A DNA stretch of 64,000 bases from Paenibacillus mangrovi (GCF_022898935.1 NZ_JALIRP010000002.1:1-64000); one strand, 5' to 3'; shown: positions 53,195 through 63,370, counted from the first letter of the stretch. Made by a program: numbers and translations. The notes: generated by a model from the sequence alone, not told the origin.

Positions 53195-53797
53195 CTATTT
53201 CCGCATATGGCTCAATCTTCTTAGTGAAAATAGTGCCATCGCAACACCAAGCACTGATAATATCATCCAATACTGTGGATGGGATGGTCCTATGCCCACA
53301 ACAAAGGGTTCAATGATCCCGCTGTTTACAGCAGGAATATCGTAACTGAATTGATCCGATACCAGGTTTGCATTCCCGGCAATTCCAGTTGGCAAAATAC
53401 CTGTTGCCGCTTCCGCAGTTTCTTTTACATGCGGCTTGTCCATAAACACAACATAGAGAACGCTGCATAGAAAAACCATAACAAAGCCCGCTATCCACAG
53501 TGATAAATGTCTTCTGGTCGCAGCCGGTACTTCAAAAGGCTTGCTTTGATCCGGGATCAACCATGGGGATTCACGATAAATCCGGTCCATGACATTCCGG
53601 TTAATCTCCTCAGCTTGTTCTTCGGAGACTTCTTCCTGCATGCTCATCATAAAGCTGTGGCTCTCCACCCATAACTCGTACTCGGCCGTACAATCGCTGC
53701 ATGTAGACAAATGCTCCTCAAGCAGCCGCCGTCTTGGATCATGCTCTTTCATATCCGGGACTAGTCCGAATATTTCTTGAGCCTCATCACAAGTCAT
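53195..53797 (-). CDS. Zinc-finger anti-sigma factor
   Basis: 200 residues. The ZAS motif is visible at the N-terminus: HLSTCSDC (His-x3-Cys-x2-Cys), with an earlier Cys in MTCDEAQ. A first membrane span (LSLWIAGFVMVFLCSVLYVVF) and a second hydrophobic stretch near the C-terminus (YWMILSVLGVAMALF) follow. The gene overlaps the sigma gene by four bases, so it most likely holds that sigma factor at the membrane until a signal releases it. Confidence 0.85.
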   Translation of the reverse strand: MTCDEAQEIFGLVPDMKEHDPRRRLLEEHLSTCSDCTAEYELWVESHSFMMSMQEEVSEEQAEEINRNVMDRIYRESPWLIPDQSKPFEVPAATRRHLSLWIAGFVMVFLCSVLYVVFMDKPHVKETAEAATGILPTGIAGNANLVSDQFSYDIPAVNSGIIEPFVVGIGPSHPQYWMILSVLGVAMALFSLRRLSHMRK

Positions 53798-54387
53798 CTG
53801 CTTTTCATCCCTTCGTATTGTTCATAGTTATTCTCATAAAAATACGGTTCCAGCTGTACTTTGACACTGGATCGGGCTCTAAACAGCAAGGATTTGACCG
53901 AGCTAACAGTCTGTCCCAAAATATCAGCTATTTCCTGATAATCTAACTGGTCATATTCCCTCAGGATTAAGGCAGACCGTTGTTTCTCCGGCAAATTGTT
54001 GATGGCCTCGCGGACAAGCTCCACCTTCTCACTGCGCAGAATGGCTTGTTCCGGGGCAATCTCGTCAGGCGCCACAGGGGTAACCCCGCTTTCCTCAAGC
54101 GGAACATGAGCGCCCCTTTGCTTTCTCAGCTCGCTGAGCACGGTGTTCCGTGCGATTGTATACAACCAGGTCGAGAACGATGCATCCACTTCCCGGAAAG
54201 AGTGCAAGCTGCGAAAAGCCTTATAGAATGTCTCGGAGCATAGGTCTTCAGCCATGAGCTCCATGTGTGAACTTTTAAGCATATGATAAACAAAAGCCAA
54301 AATTTTCCGTTGATAACGGCGCATTAATTCAGAGAAGAGCTCAACGTTGCCCTTCTTGATTTCCCTTATCATCTGGGAATCCGTCAT
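53794..54387 (-). CDS. ECF-type RNA polymerase sigma factor
   Basis: 197 residues. Region 2 is seen in MIREIKKGNVELFSELMRRY and AEDLCSETFYKAFRSL, with SFSTWLYTIARN. Region 4 is INNLPEKQRSALILREYDQL followed by ADILGQTVSSVKSLLFRARS. AGGAGG precedes ATG 54387. It is coupled to a ZAS anti-sigma. In Bacillus this spot between tyrA and ypiF holds aroE and ypiA/ypiB instead, so the module is an insertion relative to that order. Confidence 0.9.
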   Translation of the reverse strand: MTDSQMIREIKKGNVELFSELMRRYQRKILAFVYHMLKSSHMELMAEDLCSETFYKAFRSLHSFREVDASFSTWLYTIARNTVLSELRKQRGAHVPLEESGVTPVAPDEIAPEQAILRSEKVELVREAINNLPEKQRSALILREYDQLDYQEIADILGQTVSSVKSLLFRARSSVKVQLEPYFYENNYEQYEGMKSR

Positions 54388-54446
54388 TTTTATGTAGCCT
54401 CCTCGCCCGTACCAAAAACATCCTCGTTCGATTCGGTTGTATATTT

Positions 54447-54472
54447 GTACCGAACAGTTAATAAAAAGTTGC
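54447..54472 (-). promoter_or_regulatory. Candidate ECF-type promoter of the sigma operon
   Basis: The minus strand reads GCAAC followed by T5 and, 15 bases after the AAC, CGGTAC. This resembles the AAC...CGTA layout of ECF promoters and would suit self-activation by the sigma factor. The -10 is off consensus by an inserted G, so the call is weak. Confidence 0.3.
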
Positions 54473-54732
54473 GGTTGAATATTTGCGTTGGTACCTGTCG
54501 TTAAACACTATGTATTGGAATTTTCTCCAGCGATTCTATGAAAATACCTTTTTTATTGTAACATATTCACGTTTGATAGTCAGTTAATGACTGCACAAAT
54601 TGCCGAATTTTACTGCTGTATGATGATCCTTGCCAATATATGAATATACTCAACCATCTATTAGACGAAACAACACTCAAAAAAGTTACTAGAATATTCA
54701 AATTTTTTTTGTATGCGAATTTTTAAAAAAAA

Positions 54733-54760
54733 CAAAAAAAAACCACCCTTAAAGGGTGGC
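54733..54760 (-). terminator. Terminator of the trp-hisC-tyrA supraoperon
   Basis: CCACCCTT pairs with AAGGGTGG and is followed by T9 on the minus strand. It lies about 120 bases after the tyrA stop. Confidence 0.85.
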
Positions 54761-54882
54761 TGCACATAGTGCCATTTATTTGGATAGGAGTGGAGAGAAA
54801 CCATACTGTACTTTTATTATATGTATACGTTTTCATTTTGTCAACCCTATATTTCCAACTTGATTTGTAAACGTTTTACGGG

Positions 54883-55977
54883 CTACTCCGAAATGTTGTA
54901 GTCCATATTTTTAAGCAGTTCTTTAGCACGCTCCATATCCGTTTCCTGACGGAAAGACAATCTCATGATGCCAGGCACATCTTCTCTGCTCTCAATAATC
55001 TGCATATTGCTCAGATTGATATTATTCATACCAATCTCGGTCGCAATTTTACCAATGATACCCGGATGGTCCGGTACATCGATATAAAGATCAAAGGACG
55101 AAGAGATCATACCCTTGCGTCTTTCAGGAAGCTCACTGCGGAAGTCATTCGCTTTGGCAAAGGCCTCCGTGATCCCTTCACCGTCCTCAGCCTCAAGCAT
55201 CTGAACAAACGACGATATACCCTCATTCCAATCTGAGAGCATCTGCAGCATAATCTCACGGTTGTTCAGCAGAATATCACGCCAAATAACCGGATCACTG
55301 GAAGCAATCCGTGTGATATCCCGGAAACCACCGGCTGCGAGACTGCGGTACAGGGAGTTGGTTTCATTGTAATCACACACCTGATTAACCAGCGCAACCG
55401 CAATAATATGCGGAAGATGGCTAATTGCGCCGACAATGCGGTCGTGCTCAACTGGATCGACTTTGACAATCTGTGCACGTGTGTATGCCAAAAGTTGTAC
55501 CAGCGATTCATATACCTCATCCGGGAGTCCATGCGGAGGCGTCAGGACATAATATGCGTTCTCGAACAGCAGACGCGTGGCCGCTTCAACACCGGAGCGC
55601 TCCGAACCAGCCATCGGATGTCCGCCAATGAAATGTACATCCTGAAGCTGCAGCTTGGCCGCCGCTGCTGTAATGCTAGCTTTGGTACTGCCTACATCTG
55701 TAATGATGCAGCCCTTTTTTAATGGAAGTGAGCTGAGCTTGGTCAGGTATTCATCCAATTTACCTACTGGTACGCATAAAAAAATAAAGTCAGCACCGAG
55801 TGCCGCTTCCTCGATTGACAGTGTGGCTTCATCAACGACGCCACAGCTGATATATTTTTCTGCAGAGACAGGACGATGGGCATGGCCCACGACGGTGATC
55901 CCCGGCTTGCCTTTAAAGCAAAGGGCCAGGGAACCGCCGATGAGTCCCACTCCGAAAATAGCAATTTTCGTAGTCAT
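54883..55977 (-). CDS. tyrA: Prephenate dehydrogenase
   Basis: 364-residue enzyme making 4-hydroxyphenylpyruvate for tyrosine. The NAD loop is IAIFGVGLIGGSLALCF, and the prephenate-site segment is FIGGHPMAGSERSGVEAA with catalytic His in GAISHLPHIIAVAL. A C-terminal ACT domain (about residues 290-362: LYIDVPDHPGIIGKIATEIG) suggests feedback by tyrosine. Last gene of the aromatic supraoperon. Confidence 0.95.
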   Translation of the reverse strand: MTTKIAIFGVGLIGGSLALCFKGKPGITVVGHAHRPVSAEKYISCGVVDEATLSIEEAALGADFIFLCVPVGKLDEYLTKLSSLPLKKGCIITDVGSTKASITAAAAKLQLQDVHFIGGHPMAGSERSGVEAATRLLFENAYYVLTPPHGLPDEVYESLVQLLAYTRAQIVKVDPVEHDRIVGAISHLPHIIAVALVNQVCDYNETNSLYRSLAAGGFRDITRIASSDPVIWRDILLNNREIMLQMLSDWNEGISSFVQMLEAEDGEGITEAFAKANDFRSELPERRKGMISSSFDLYIDVPDHPGIIGKIATEIGMNNINLSNMQIIESREDVPGIMRLSFRQETDMERAKELLKNMDYNISE

Positions 55978-56004
55978 GTTACCTCACTTGATTGTTCGCA
56001 TCGA

Positions 56005-57102
56005 TTACACTTGAGCTTTTTGTTCTTCTAATACCTGCTCAAGAGCATGAATAAATGCTTTATTTTGTTCTTGCGAGCCTACAGTTACCCGGATGAACGT
56101 TGGGTATTTGCTGTGACCCGCTCTAATGATAATGCCTTTGCGAAGCAATGCTTCGAATATTTCACCTGCCGGTTTGCATACATCCACCATGATAAAGTTG
56201 CCATGTGCAGGGAAGTATTTCAATCCAAGTCGATCGAATTCTGCTTGGAGCTGTACGATTCCGGCTGCATTGGCCGTACGGCAGTTTGCAATGTATTCTT
56301 GGTCCTTCAGAGCCGCTTTAGCCGCAGCCTGAGCAACTCGAGTCGTATTAAACGGCTCGCGAACCTGGTTTATCAATTTAATGACATCAGGCTGTCCGAC
56401 GCCGTAACCGATTCGCAGTGAAGCAAGACCGTAAATTTTGGAGAACGTACGCAAAATCACAACATTAGGATATTTCCCGAGATATGGAATGCTGTTTGGA
56501 TATGAAGGGTCTGTAACATACTCACAATAAGCTTCGTCTAGAACAACCATCACATCTGCGGGTACCTTATCCAAAAATGCAGTCAACTCCTGCTCGGACA
56601 AAATGGTGCCAGTTGGATTGTTCGGATTACACACCCAAATGATTTTCGTATGGTCGTTGACCTTAGCCAGCATGGCATCCAGATCATGGGTTCCGTTTAC
56701 AAGTGGCACTTCAATGCTGATGGCCCCTTCAATATCCGCATTGCTTTTGTATACGGAGAACGTTTGGTCTGCCATGATGGTTTCGTCACCCGGTACGAAG
56801 AAAGCACGCGCAAGCAGCGCGATAATTTCATCAGACCCGCAGCCAAAAATAATCTGGTTGGAACTTACACCAAGCGCCTTCGCAAGATCGGCCGTGAGCT
56901 CAACAGCTCCGCCATCGGGATAAATGCTGATATTCTCAAGCTCAGACAAAATGGCTTCTCTCACTTTGGGAGAGGCTCCGTACGGATTTTCATTGGAGGC
57001 CAGTTTGATCACTTCATCGAGCCCAAGTTCTCTTTTCACATCTTCGATTGGTTTTCCCGGTTGATATACTGGAAGATTTACAATATGGGATTTTGGTTTC
57101 AT
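56005..57102 (-). CDS. hisC: Histidinol-phosphate/aromatic aminotransferase
   Basis: 365-residue PLP aminotransferase. The ligand motifs are NPNNPTGT and DEAYCEY, and the PLP lysine is in LRTFSKIYGLASLRIGYG. In Bacillus the gene at this position serves histidine, tyrosine and phenylalanine synthesis. ATG 57102 is preferred over GTG 57111; both have weak sites. It lies between trpA and tyrA as in Bacillus. Confidence 0.95.
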   Translation of the reverse strand: MKPKSHIVNLPVYQPGKPIEDVKRELGLDEVIKLASNENPYGASPKVREAILSELENISIYPDGGAVELTADLAKALGVSSNQIIFGCGSDEIIALLARAFFVPGDETIMADQTFSVYKSNADIEGAISIEVPLVNGTHDLDAMLAKVNDHTKIIWVCNPNNPTGTILSEQELTAFLDKVPADVMVVLDEAYCEYVTDPSYPNSIPYLGKYPNVVILRTFSKIYGLASLRIGYGVGQPDVIKLINQVREPFNTTRVAQAAAKAALKDQEYIANCRTANAAGIVQLQAEFDRLGLKYFPAHGNFIMVDVCKPAGEIFEALLRKGIIIRAGHSKYPTFIRVTVGSQEQNKAFIHALEQVLEEQKAQV

Positions 57103-57134
57103 GATAACCACTCACTTTCGGCAAATTTATGCTT

Positions 57135-57200
57135 TTAAAAAAGAATGAACTAAAGCAATGCAAAGTGCGTAGTTGTGATCATCGTTATAGCCTTAGTTCA
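57135..57200 (-). terminator. Possible terminator between trpA and hisC
   Basis: On the minus strand TGAACTAAGGC pairs over 11 bp (one wobble) with GCTTTAGTTCA, followed by TTCTTTTTT. The interior is about 33 bases, long for a terminator. If active it would reduce hisC-tyrA expression from the trp promoter. Confidence 0.45.
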
Positions 57201-57202
57201 AA

Positions 57203-58006
57203 CTATTTTAATTGTGCCACAAACTTGCGTATTTGCAAGAGCCCCTCTTGGCGGGTGTCCATATTTTGCAGAAGAGGTATCGCTTCTTCAATCTGCCTTA
57301 CGATAGCGCTGCCTACGACAACACCGTCGGAGATTCGGGCAAACTTCTCAGCCTGCTCACGGTTCGAGATACCAAAACCTACAACAGCAGGGATGTCCGT
57401 ATATTGCTTAACCTGGCCAATAAACTCTTCTACGCCTACAAAGAAGCTGGAACGTTCTCCCGTAACGCCCAGCGAGGACACGCAATATACAAAGCCCTTG
57501 GCACCCGCCACGATGCTCTTGATTCTTTCATTGGATGTCGGCGCCACCAAAGGGATGACATGAATCTCAGCCGTCTCGGCCCGCCTCGTCAGCTCGGCAG
57601 ATTCTTCTACCGGCAAATCCGGGATAATCAGTCCGCTGATATCATGCTTCTTAACCTCTTCAAAGAAACGGTCCAGCCCGAATTGGAGCACCGGATTATA
57701 GTAAGTAAACAGAATAAAGGGAAGCTTCACGCCCGCAGCCCGTGCTTTTACAGCCGCTTCCATGCAGCTTACGATATTCACTTGATGCTTAAGTGCCCGC
57801 TGGGAAGCCCGCTGAATGACAGGTCCGTCTGCCAGCGGATCGGAGTATGGAACACCAAGCTCGACAATGTCCGCTCCGGCCGCTTCCAGCTCGGCAATGA
57901 TCTGAACCGATGTGTCCACATCCGGATCGCCAATCGTCAAAAAGGGAATGAGTGCAGTCTTCTGGTTCTCTTTTAAACGGGTAAATGTTTGATCGATCAG
58001 GTTCAT
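57203..58006 (-). CDS. trpA: Tryptophan synthase alpha chain
   Basis: 267-residue TIM-barrel subunit that splits indole-3-glycerol phosphate. The catalytic Glu is in [19 protein letters not shown] and the Asp in the same motif; the phosphate site is in [15 protein letters not shown]. The start overlaps the trpB stop by four bases. It works in a complex with TrpB. Confidence 0.97.
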   Translation of the reverse strand: MNLIDQTFTRLKENQKTALIPFLTIGDPDVDTSVQIIAELEAAGADIVELGVPYSDPLADGPVIQRASQRALKHQVNIVSCMEAAVKARAAGVKLPFILFTYYNPVLQFGLDRFFEEVKKHDISGLIIPDLPVEESAELTRRAETAEIHVIPLVAPTSNERIKSIVAGAKGFVYCVSSLGVTGERSSFFVGVEEFIGQVKQYTDIPAVVGFGISNREQAEKFARISDGVVVGSAIVRQIEEAIPLLQNMDTRQEGLLQIRKFVAQLK

Positions 58007-59199
58007 GCCTGCTTCCCTCCTGTGTACGCCATAATGGATTCCACGTCTTTATCCCCGCGTCCGGACAGACAGATCACAACGATGTCATCACTGCTGAGAC
58101 CCGGCGCCATCTTCACAACCTGGGCGATCGCATGAGCGGATTCCAGTGCAGGAATAATTCCTTCTGTACGGCACAGCAGCTGTAGCGCATCAAGCGCCTC
58201 CTGATCTGTAACAGGCACATATTTGGCCCGTTCAATGTCCTTCAGATACGAATGTTCAGGTCCAACGCCCGGATAATCAAGCCCGGCTGAAATCGAAAAC
58301 GCTTCTTGAACTTGTCCAAACTTGTCCTGAAGCAGATAGCTCATCGAACCTTGGAACACGCCTTTGGTCCCTTTACTCATCGTTGACGCATGAAACGCGG
58401 TTTCGACGCCTTTGCCGGCAGCCTCGACGCCAATCAGTGCAACATCCTGATCTTCAATAAAAGGATAGAACATGCCGATTGCATTGCTCCCGCCGCCGAT
58501 GGCCGCTACAACATGATCCGGCAGACGCCCCTCGACCTCAAGAATCTGGCGGCGTGTTTCATCTCCGATAATCCGCTGGAAATTGCGCACCATCATCGGA
58601 TATGGATGCGGTCCAACGGCAGAACCTAGAATATAAAACGTATCTTCCACATTGCTTACCCAGTACCGCAGTGCTTCGTTACCAGCATCCTTCAGCGTGC
58701 GTGATCCAGAGGAAACAGGAATCACTTCGGCACCAAGCAATTGCATCCGGAATACATTTAACGCTTGACGTTTGGTATCCTCTTCTCCCATGAACACTTT
58801 ACATTCCATACCGAGAAGTGCCGCGACCGTAGCCGTAGCAACGCCATGCTGGCCTGCTCCCGTTTCGGCGATGACCTTGTTTTTGCCCATTCTTTTGGCC
58901 AGAACACCCTGCGCCAAAGCATTGTTGATTTTGTGGGCGCCTGTATGGTTCAGGTCCTCACGCTTCAGATAAATCTTGGCCTTGCCCAGATACTTGCTGA
59001 GGCGTTCTGCATAGTATAGCGGTGTTTCTCTTCCCGAATACTGCTTCAGCAGATACGAGAGTTCTTCCTGAAAGGACGGCTCCTGTGAAAAATGCTTATA
59101 GGATTCCTCCAGATGTATCAAAGCGTTCATCAAAGTTTCCGGTACGAACCGGCCTCCGAATTCGCCAAAACGTCCATTTTGATCCGGCAGTTGTGTCAT
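58003..59199 (-). CDS. trpB: Tryptophan synthase beta chain
   Basis: 398-residue PLP enzyme joining indole and serine. The PLP lysine is in [15 protein letters not shown], the phosphate cup in [15 protein letters not shown], and the E-containing loop in [22 protein letters not shown] is the TrpB1 signature. It is coupled to trpF upstream and trpA downstream by ATGA overlaps. Confidence 0.97.
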   Translation of the reverse strand: MTQLPDQNGRFGEFGGRFVPETLMNALIHLEESYKHFSQEPSFQEELSYLLKQYSGRETPLYYAERLSKYLGKAKIYLKREDLNHTGAHKINNALAQGVLAKRMGKNKVIAETGAGQHGVATATVAALLGMECKVFMGEEDTKRQALNVFRMQLLGAEVIPVSSGSRTLKDAGNEALRYWVSNVEDTFYILGSAVGPHPYPMMVRNFQRIIGDETRRQILEVEGRLPDHVVAAIGGGSNAIGMFYPFIEDQDVALIGVEAAGKGVETAFHASTMSKGTKGVFQGSMSYLLQDKFGQVQEAFSISAGLDYPGVGPEHSYLKDIERAKYVPVTDQEALDALQLLCRTEGIIPALESAHAIAQVVKMAPGLSSDDIVVICLSGRGDKDVESIMAYTGGKQA

Positions 59200-59867
59200 G
59201 CCTGCTTCACCCTTTCTACAAAAGCTGCGATTTTTTCGAGATCCTTCGTTCCGTTCGTTTCTACACCACTGGATACATCAACCCCACCTGGAGTGTAATC
59301 CCTAATCAGTTCCGCGACATTGGAAGCATTTAGCCCTCCGGCTACAAATAGCGGTATGCCTTGACTATTGGTCCACTTCTGGTATTCGGGGATCTTATCC
59401 CAAGAGAATGTGGATCCCGATCCGCCCCCGTATTGCGGTTCAAATGTATCCAGCAGCAAGGCGTCGATCACTCCCGCGTAATCTTGAAAAGCCACGGGAT
59501 GCCCGTCCGCCTGCTGCTGATGTCCTACAGAAACGACTTTGAACAGGTCAACGTTAAAATGTTTCTTGATATCCCGGCAAAAATCTGGGCTCTCCTGACC
59601 GTGAAGCTGGATCACATCCAGACTGATCTCTGACATGATGTTCTCAAGCAGATCCATCTCCGGATTGACAAACACACCCACGCTGCGCGGAACGACAGAT
59701 GCCTCCCATGCCTTGATAACGTCGGCCATAGAGGCCGCCGCTTGGGCAGAGACCTGCCGCCGGCTTTTGGCGAATACAAAACCGATATAATCCACCGGAA
59801 TGTTTATCATTGATTTTAGCACTTCAACGCTTTGAAGTCCACAGATTTTTACTTTCGTATTATCCAT
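59196..59867 (-). CDS. trpF: Phosphoribosylanthranilate isomerase
   Basis: 223-residue TIM-barrel enzyme performing an Amadori rearrangement. [16 protein letters not shown] holds the catalytic Cys, IQLHGQE and [22 protein letters not shown] hold the Asp and phosphate contacts, and the C-terminal [18 protein letters not shown] completes the site. The start overlaps the trpC stop by eight bases. Confidence 0.97.
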   Translation of the reverse strand: MDNTKVKICGLQSVEVLKSMINIPVDYIGFVFAKSRRQVSAQAAASMADVIKAWEASVVPRSVGVFVNPEMDLLENIMSEISLDVIQLHGQESPDFCRDIKKHFNVDLFKVVSVGHQQQADGHPVAFQDYAGVIDALLLDTFEPQYGGGSGSTFSWDKIPEYQKWTNSQGIPLFVAGGLNASNVAELIRDYTPGGVDVSSGVETNGTKDLEKIAAFVERVKQA

Positions 59868-60684
59868 GCAGATGCACGCTGCCTTCCTTCTGAAGTGGCC
59901 CCATCAGATTGTGAACTGCTGCAGCGATATCCTTTTGTCTCATAAAATACTCACCCACAAGGACCCCCGAAGCGCCTGTCTTACGCAAAAATTCCATATC
60001 TAATGTGCTTGAAATTCCGCTTTCACTGATCACAGGTACACCTGCGGGTACCAGTTTGCTTAGCACTTCCGTCGCGGCAAGCGAGGTTTCAAACGTATGC
60101 AGGTTACGGTTATTGATCCCGATTAATGCGCCATCATAGAGCTCGAGATCAAGCACCTGCTTCATTTCTTCCACACTGTGCACCTCGATCAGAGAATCAA
60201 GACCGATGGAGGCTGCCGTTTTCATAAACGATGAAATTTGTTCCGGGGTCAGGATCGCTGCTATGAGAAGAACCGCGTCCGCTCCCAGCAGTCTTGCTTC
60301 GTAGATCTGGCGCTCATCAATCACAAAGTCTTTGCGAAGCAGCGGAAGATTCACGGCCTTGCGTACAGCCTTTAGATATTCGCCGCTTCCTTGGAAGTAA
60401 GGGGCATCCGTCAGGACAGACAAACAATCCGCACCAGCCTCTTCGTACGTAAGTGCAATCTCGACCGGATTGAAATCTGGACGGATCAGCCCTTTGGAAG
60501 GAGACGCCTTTTTCACTTCCGCTATAAGTCCCATATCCCGCTTCTTGCCTGCTGTCAATCGTTGTGCGAAGCCTTTGGTTGCAGGCATGCTTGAGATCGT
60601 TTCAATTGCTTTATCTATCGAAAAATGTTCCGCCAGCTTGGCTGTTTCTTCACGTTTGGTTTCTACAATGCGATCAAGATACAT
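59860..60684 (-). CDS. trpC: Indole-3-glycerol phosphate synthase
   Basis: 274-residue TIM-barrel enzyme. Catalytic residues are in IAEVKKASPSKGLIR, LLRKDFVIDE and IGINNRNLHTFE, and the SESGIS phosphate loop follows. The start overlaps the trpD end by 11 bases, and an AGGAG lies in trpD. Order trpE-D-C-F-B-A as in Bacillus. Confidence 0.97.
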   Translation of the reverse strand: MYLDRIVETKREETAKLAEHFSIDKAIETISSMPATKGFAQRLTAGKKRDMGLIAEVKKASPSKGLIRPDFNPVEIALTYEEAGADCLSVLTDAPYFQGSGEYLKAVRKAVNLPLLRKDFVIDERQIYEARLLGADAVLLIAAILTPEQISSFMKTAASIGLDSLIEVHSVEEMKQVLDLELYDGALIGINNRNLHTFETSLAATEVLSKLVPAGVPVISESGISSTLDMEFLRKTGASGVLVGEYFMRQKDIAAAVHNLMGPLQKEGSVHLHG

Positions 60685-61714
60685 AGCTCAGCTCTCCTGT
60701 CATTTGAATCAGCTGCTGCAGTTTGGCATATGCGCTTCCGTTGTCGATAGCCTGAGCGGCTGTATGAACTCCTTCTGCAATGCTGTCTGATAGTCCAGAT
60801 ACATAAATGCATGCGCCCGCATTGGCAAGCACGACATCCCGGTAGGGATTTTTATCACCTTGAAGTACGGATTCGACAATCTTGGCATTCTGCAGGGCAT
60901 CTCCGCCGAGTACGGACTCAAGCGGATGGACATCCAGACCAAGATCATGCGGATGAATATCATATGTCCGTACCTCCCCGCCACGGAGCTCTGACACCTG
61001 GGTCGATGCAGAGATGCTGATTTCATCAAGGCCATCATGGCTGGTTACCACCAGCGCACGTTTCGACCCTAGCTCTCTCAGCACTTCGGCAATCGTCTGC
61101 GTCCGGTTACGGTCATAAATTCCGAGCAGCTGGCGGTCGGCACCTGCCGGATTGGTTAGCGGCCCCAGCATATTAAACACAGTCCGTACACCAAGCTCCT
61201 TGCGCGGAACTGCCGCATGCTTCATGGAAGGATGGTAAAGCTGCGCGAACAAAAAGCAGATTCCGATCTCATCTAGGCAGCGTTTAGCCTGCTCACTGCT
61301 CAGATGAATATTGACTCCCAGCGCTTCCAGCACATCCGCACTTCCGGCCCGGCCCGAGGCTGACCGGTTACCATGTTTGGCCACACGCACAGAAGCGGCA
61401 GAAGAGATGATCGCCGAGGCTGTAGAAATATTGAACTTATGAATTCCGGAACCGCCTGTTCCGCACGTATCCAGCAGCTTTTCATTATCGGTGTGTACCG
61501 GACTGGCAACATTCCGCATAGCTTCTGCAAAACCCGTTATTTCTTCTACCGTTTCTCCCTTAATGCGCAGCGCCATCAGCAGCGCTCCGATCTGTGAATG
61601 GGTCACATTGCCTTCCATAATCGAAGACATCAACAGACGCGCTTCCTCACGTGTCAAATCCCGTCCGCCGATCAGCTGGTTCAAGCAGCCTGGAATAAAT
61701 CCGCTCATATTCAT
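60674..61714 (-). CDS. trpD: Anthranilate phosphoribosyltransferase
   Basis: 346-residue type III phosphoribosyltransferase. The PRPP site is DTCGTGGSGIHKFNIST, KHGNRSASGRAGSADVLEAL follows, and the conserved anthranilate and metal segment is VTSHDGLDEIS. GGAGGAGAAG precedes ATG 61714. Confidence 0.97.
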   Translation of the reverse strand: MNMSGFIPGCLNQLIGGRDLTREEARLLMSSIMEGNVTHSQIGALLMALRIKGETVEEITGFAEAMRNVASPVHTDNEKLLDTCGTGGSGIHKFNISTASAIISSAASVRVAKHGNRSASGRAGSADVLEALGVNIHLSSEQAKRCLDEIGICFLFAQLYHPSMKHAAVPRKELGVRTVFNMLGPLTNPAGADRQLLGIYDRNRTQTIAEVLRELGSKRALVVTSHDGLDEISISASTQVSELRGGEVRTYDIHPHDLGLDVHPLESVLGGDALQNAKIVESVLQGDKNPYRDVVLANAGACIYVSGLSDSIAEGVHTAAQAIDNGSAYAKLQQLIQMTGELSYVS

Positions 61715-61737
61715 ATCGTCTTCTCCTCCTCTTCCGT

Positions 61738-63294
61738 TTAAGGTGTGTATTCATAAAAATAATCCTGATTCAGCTGTTCCTGCTCTATTTGTGCAACCGG
61801 CGGGAACATCGCTTCCGCGGTACGGATTGCTTTTAACAGTGCCTTGGCTTTGTTCACTGTCTCCTCGTATTCCTTCTCAGGTACCGAATCCCATACGATT
61901 CCTGCACCGGCTTGCACGAATGCCTTCCCTTTCCGGAAAATGATCGTCCGAATCGTAATACAGGAGTCCATATTCGAGTTAAAGCCCAAATATCCAATTG
62001 CTCCGGCGTAGGCTCCTCTGGCTTCCCGTTCCAGCTCGGCGATAATCTCCATTGCTCTCAGTTTCGGTGCGCCGGATACCGTACCAGCCGGCAAGCAGGA
62101 GAGAAAGGCATCAAAGAAGTCTTTGTCATCCCGGAGCATGCCGGAGACGTTAGAAACCATGTGCATGACATGGGAATACCGCTCGATTTCCATGAACATA
62201 TCGCATTTGACAGTTCCAAACCGGGAAACTCGCCCCAGATCATTACGTCCTAAGTCGACAAGCATCAGATGCTCCGCCCGTTCCTTTTCGTCCTCAAGCA
62301 GTTCCTCTGCGAGCCGTTCATCATCAGTCTCATCGGTGCCGCGGGGGCGGGTACCGGCAATCGGCCGTGTCTCCACCCGATCACCGTCAACCTTGACCAG
62401 TGCCTCCGGTGAGGTTCCGACAATGATCTCCTCATGCATTTTAAGATAGTACATATAGGGGGAGGGATTGAGCGTTCTCAGCACACGGTATACATGCAGC
62501 GGGCAAACTTCAGTTTCGATATGGAAACGCTGGGACAACACCACTTGAAAAATATCCCCGGAACGGATATATTCCTGGGCCTGCTCCACATTAGACATGT
62601 ACTGTTCCTTTGTCATGTTGGACTTGATATCCCCAAGCTCAATATCCGCAGGAATCACGCGGCCATTCACGTTTTCACGTGGCCCCTGCATTTCGAGCTG
62701 CTCTGCGATTTGGTTAAGCTTGTGGTCGATTTCCATATAACTGAGGCGGATATCCTCATCGGTATCCTCTTCCTTCACGTGGACGTTTCCTACCAACAAA
62801 ACCTGTTGTTTCACATGATCGAACACAATCACCGTGTCGCAAAACATAAACCGGATATCATCCATTCCGAGATCATCCACCGTATGAGCGGGTAGCTTTT
62901 CGTAATATTGCAGCAGATCGTAACCGAAGAACCCGATCGCCCCGCCCGTAAATGGAGGAAGTTCCTCCGTTTTCGGGCTGCGATAGCGACGGAGCAAGGC
63001 CTTTAGCTCTTCCACCGGCTTGCCTTTCATGGTTTCCTTGCCGCCATTCCTTTCCAGAATGATCTCGCCCTTCTTACCGTAAATCATCATGAAAGGATCG
63101 GTCCCGATGAAAGAATAACGCGCCCACCTACTGCCACCCTCTACACTTTCAAGTAAAAATGCGCATTCTCGCTCAGCATAACGCTGAAAAATACGTATCG
63201 GGGTTTCCATGTCCGCCAGCAGCCGTTTCACGACAGGAATCAGATTGTACTCGCGGGACAGCTTTATGACCTGCTCCACACGCGGATTCATCAT
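61738..63294 (-). CDS. trpE: Anthranilate synthase component I
   Basis: 518-residue chorismate-using enzyme. The N-terminal regulatory part carries the tryptophan-binding LLES motif (CAFLLESVEGGSRWARYSF). The catalytic core has VLSQRF, IAGTRPRGTDE, LVDLGRNDLGRV and the GTVSGAPKLRAMEII loop. No trpG follows, as in Bacillus, where a shared PabA-type amidotransferase is encoded elsewhere. AGGAGGG precedes the ATG. It is the first gene after a TRAP-type leader. Confidence 0.97.
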   Translation of the reverse strand: MMNPRVEQVIKLSREYNLIPVVKRLLADMETPIRIFQRYAERECAFLLESVEGGSRWARYSFIGTDPFMMIYGKKGEIILERNGGKETMKGKPVEELKALLRRYRSPKTEELPPFTGGAIGFFGYDLLQYYEKLPAHTVDDLGMDDIRFMFCDTVIVFDHVKQQVLLVGNVHVKEEDTDEDIRLSYMEIDHKLNQIAEQLEMQGPRENVNGRVIPADIELGDIKSNMTKEQYMSNVEQAQEYIRSGDIFQVVLSQRFHIETEVCPLHVYRVLRTLNPSPYMYYLKMHEEIIVGTSPEALVKVDGDRVETRPIAGTRPRGTDETDDERLAEELLEDEKERAEHLMLVDLGRNDLGRVSRFGTVKCDMFMEIERYSHVMHMVSNVSGMLRDDKDFFDAFLSCLPAGTVSGAPKLRAMEIIAELEREARGAYAGAIGYLGFNSNMDSCITIRTIIFRKGKAFVQAGAGIVWDSVPEKEYEETVNKAKALLKAIRTAEAMFPPVAQIEQEQLNQDYFYEYTP

Positions 63295-63340
63295 TGTTGT
63301 TCCCTCCTTTGTTCATCATTCGAGTTTTGATCACAGACAA

Positions 63341-63370
63341 CAAAAAAACCTCTACCGAAGTAGAGGTTTG
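63341..63370 (-). terminator. trp attenuator terminator
   Basis: On the minus strand AACCTCTAC pairs with GTAGAGGTT around a stable TTCG loop, followed by T7. It lies 47 bases before trpE. Its 5' arm can pair instead with AGTAGAGTTT inside the TRAP site at 63561-63570 (ten pairs with one bulged C), forming an antiterminator. Confidence 0.85.

Larger units (their letters stand above)
54388..54882. other. 495-base gene-free region between tyrA and the sigma operon
   Basis: Contains the tyrA terminator (54733-54760), a candidate sigma promoter (54447-54472) and a strongly AT-rich middle with runs of T and A. No ORF here looks coding on either strand, and no further structure was found. Confidence 0.6.

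Noticed and set aside
57212..57976. 254-residue plus-strand ORF opposite trpA
   Set aside because: Antisense shadow of tryptophan synthase alpha; no independent evidence.
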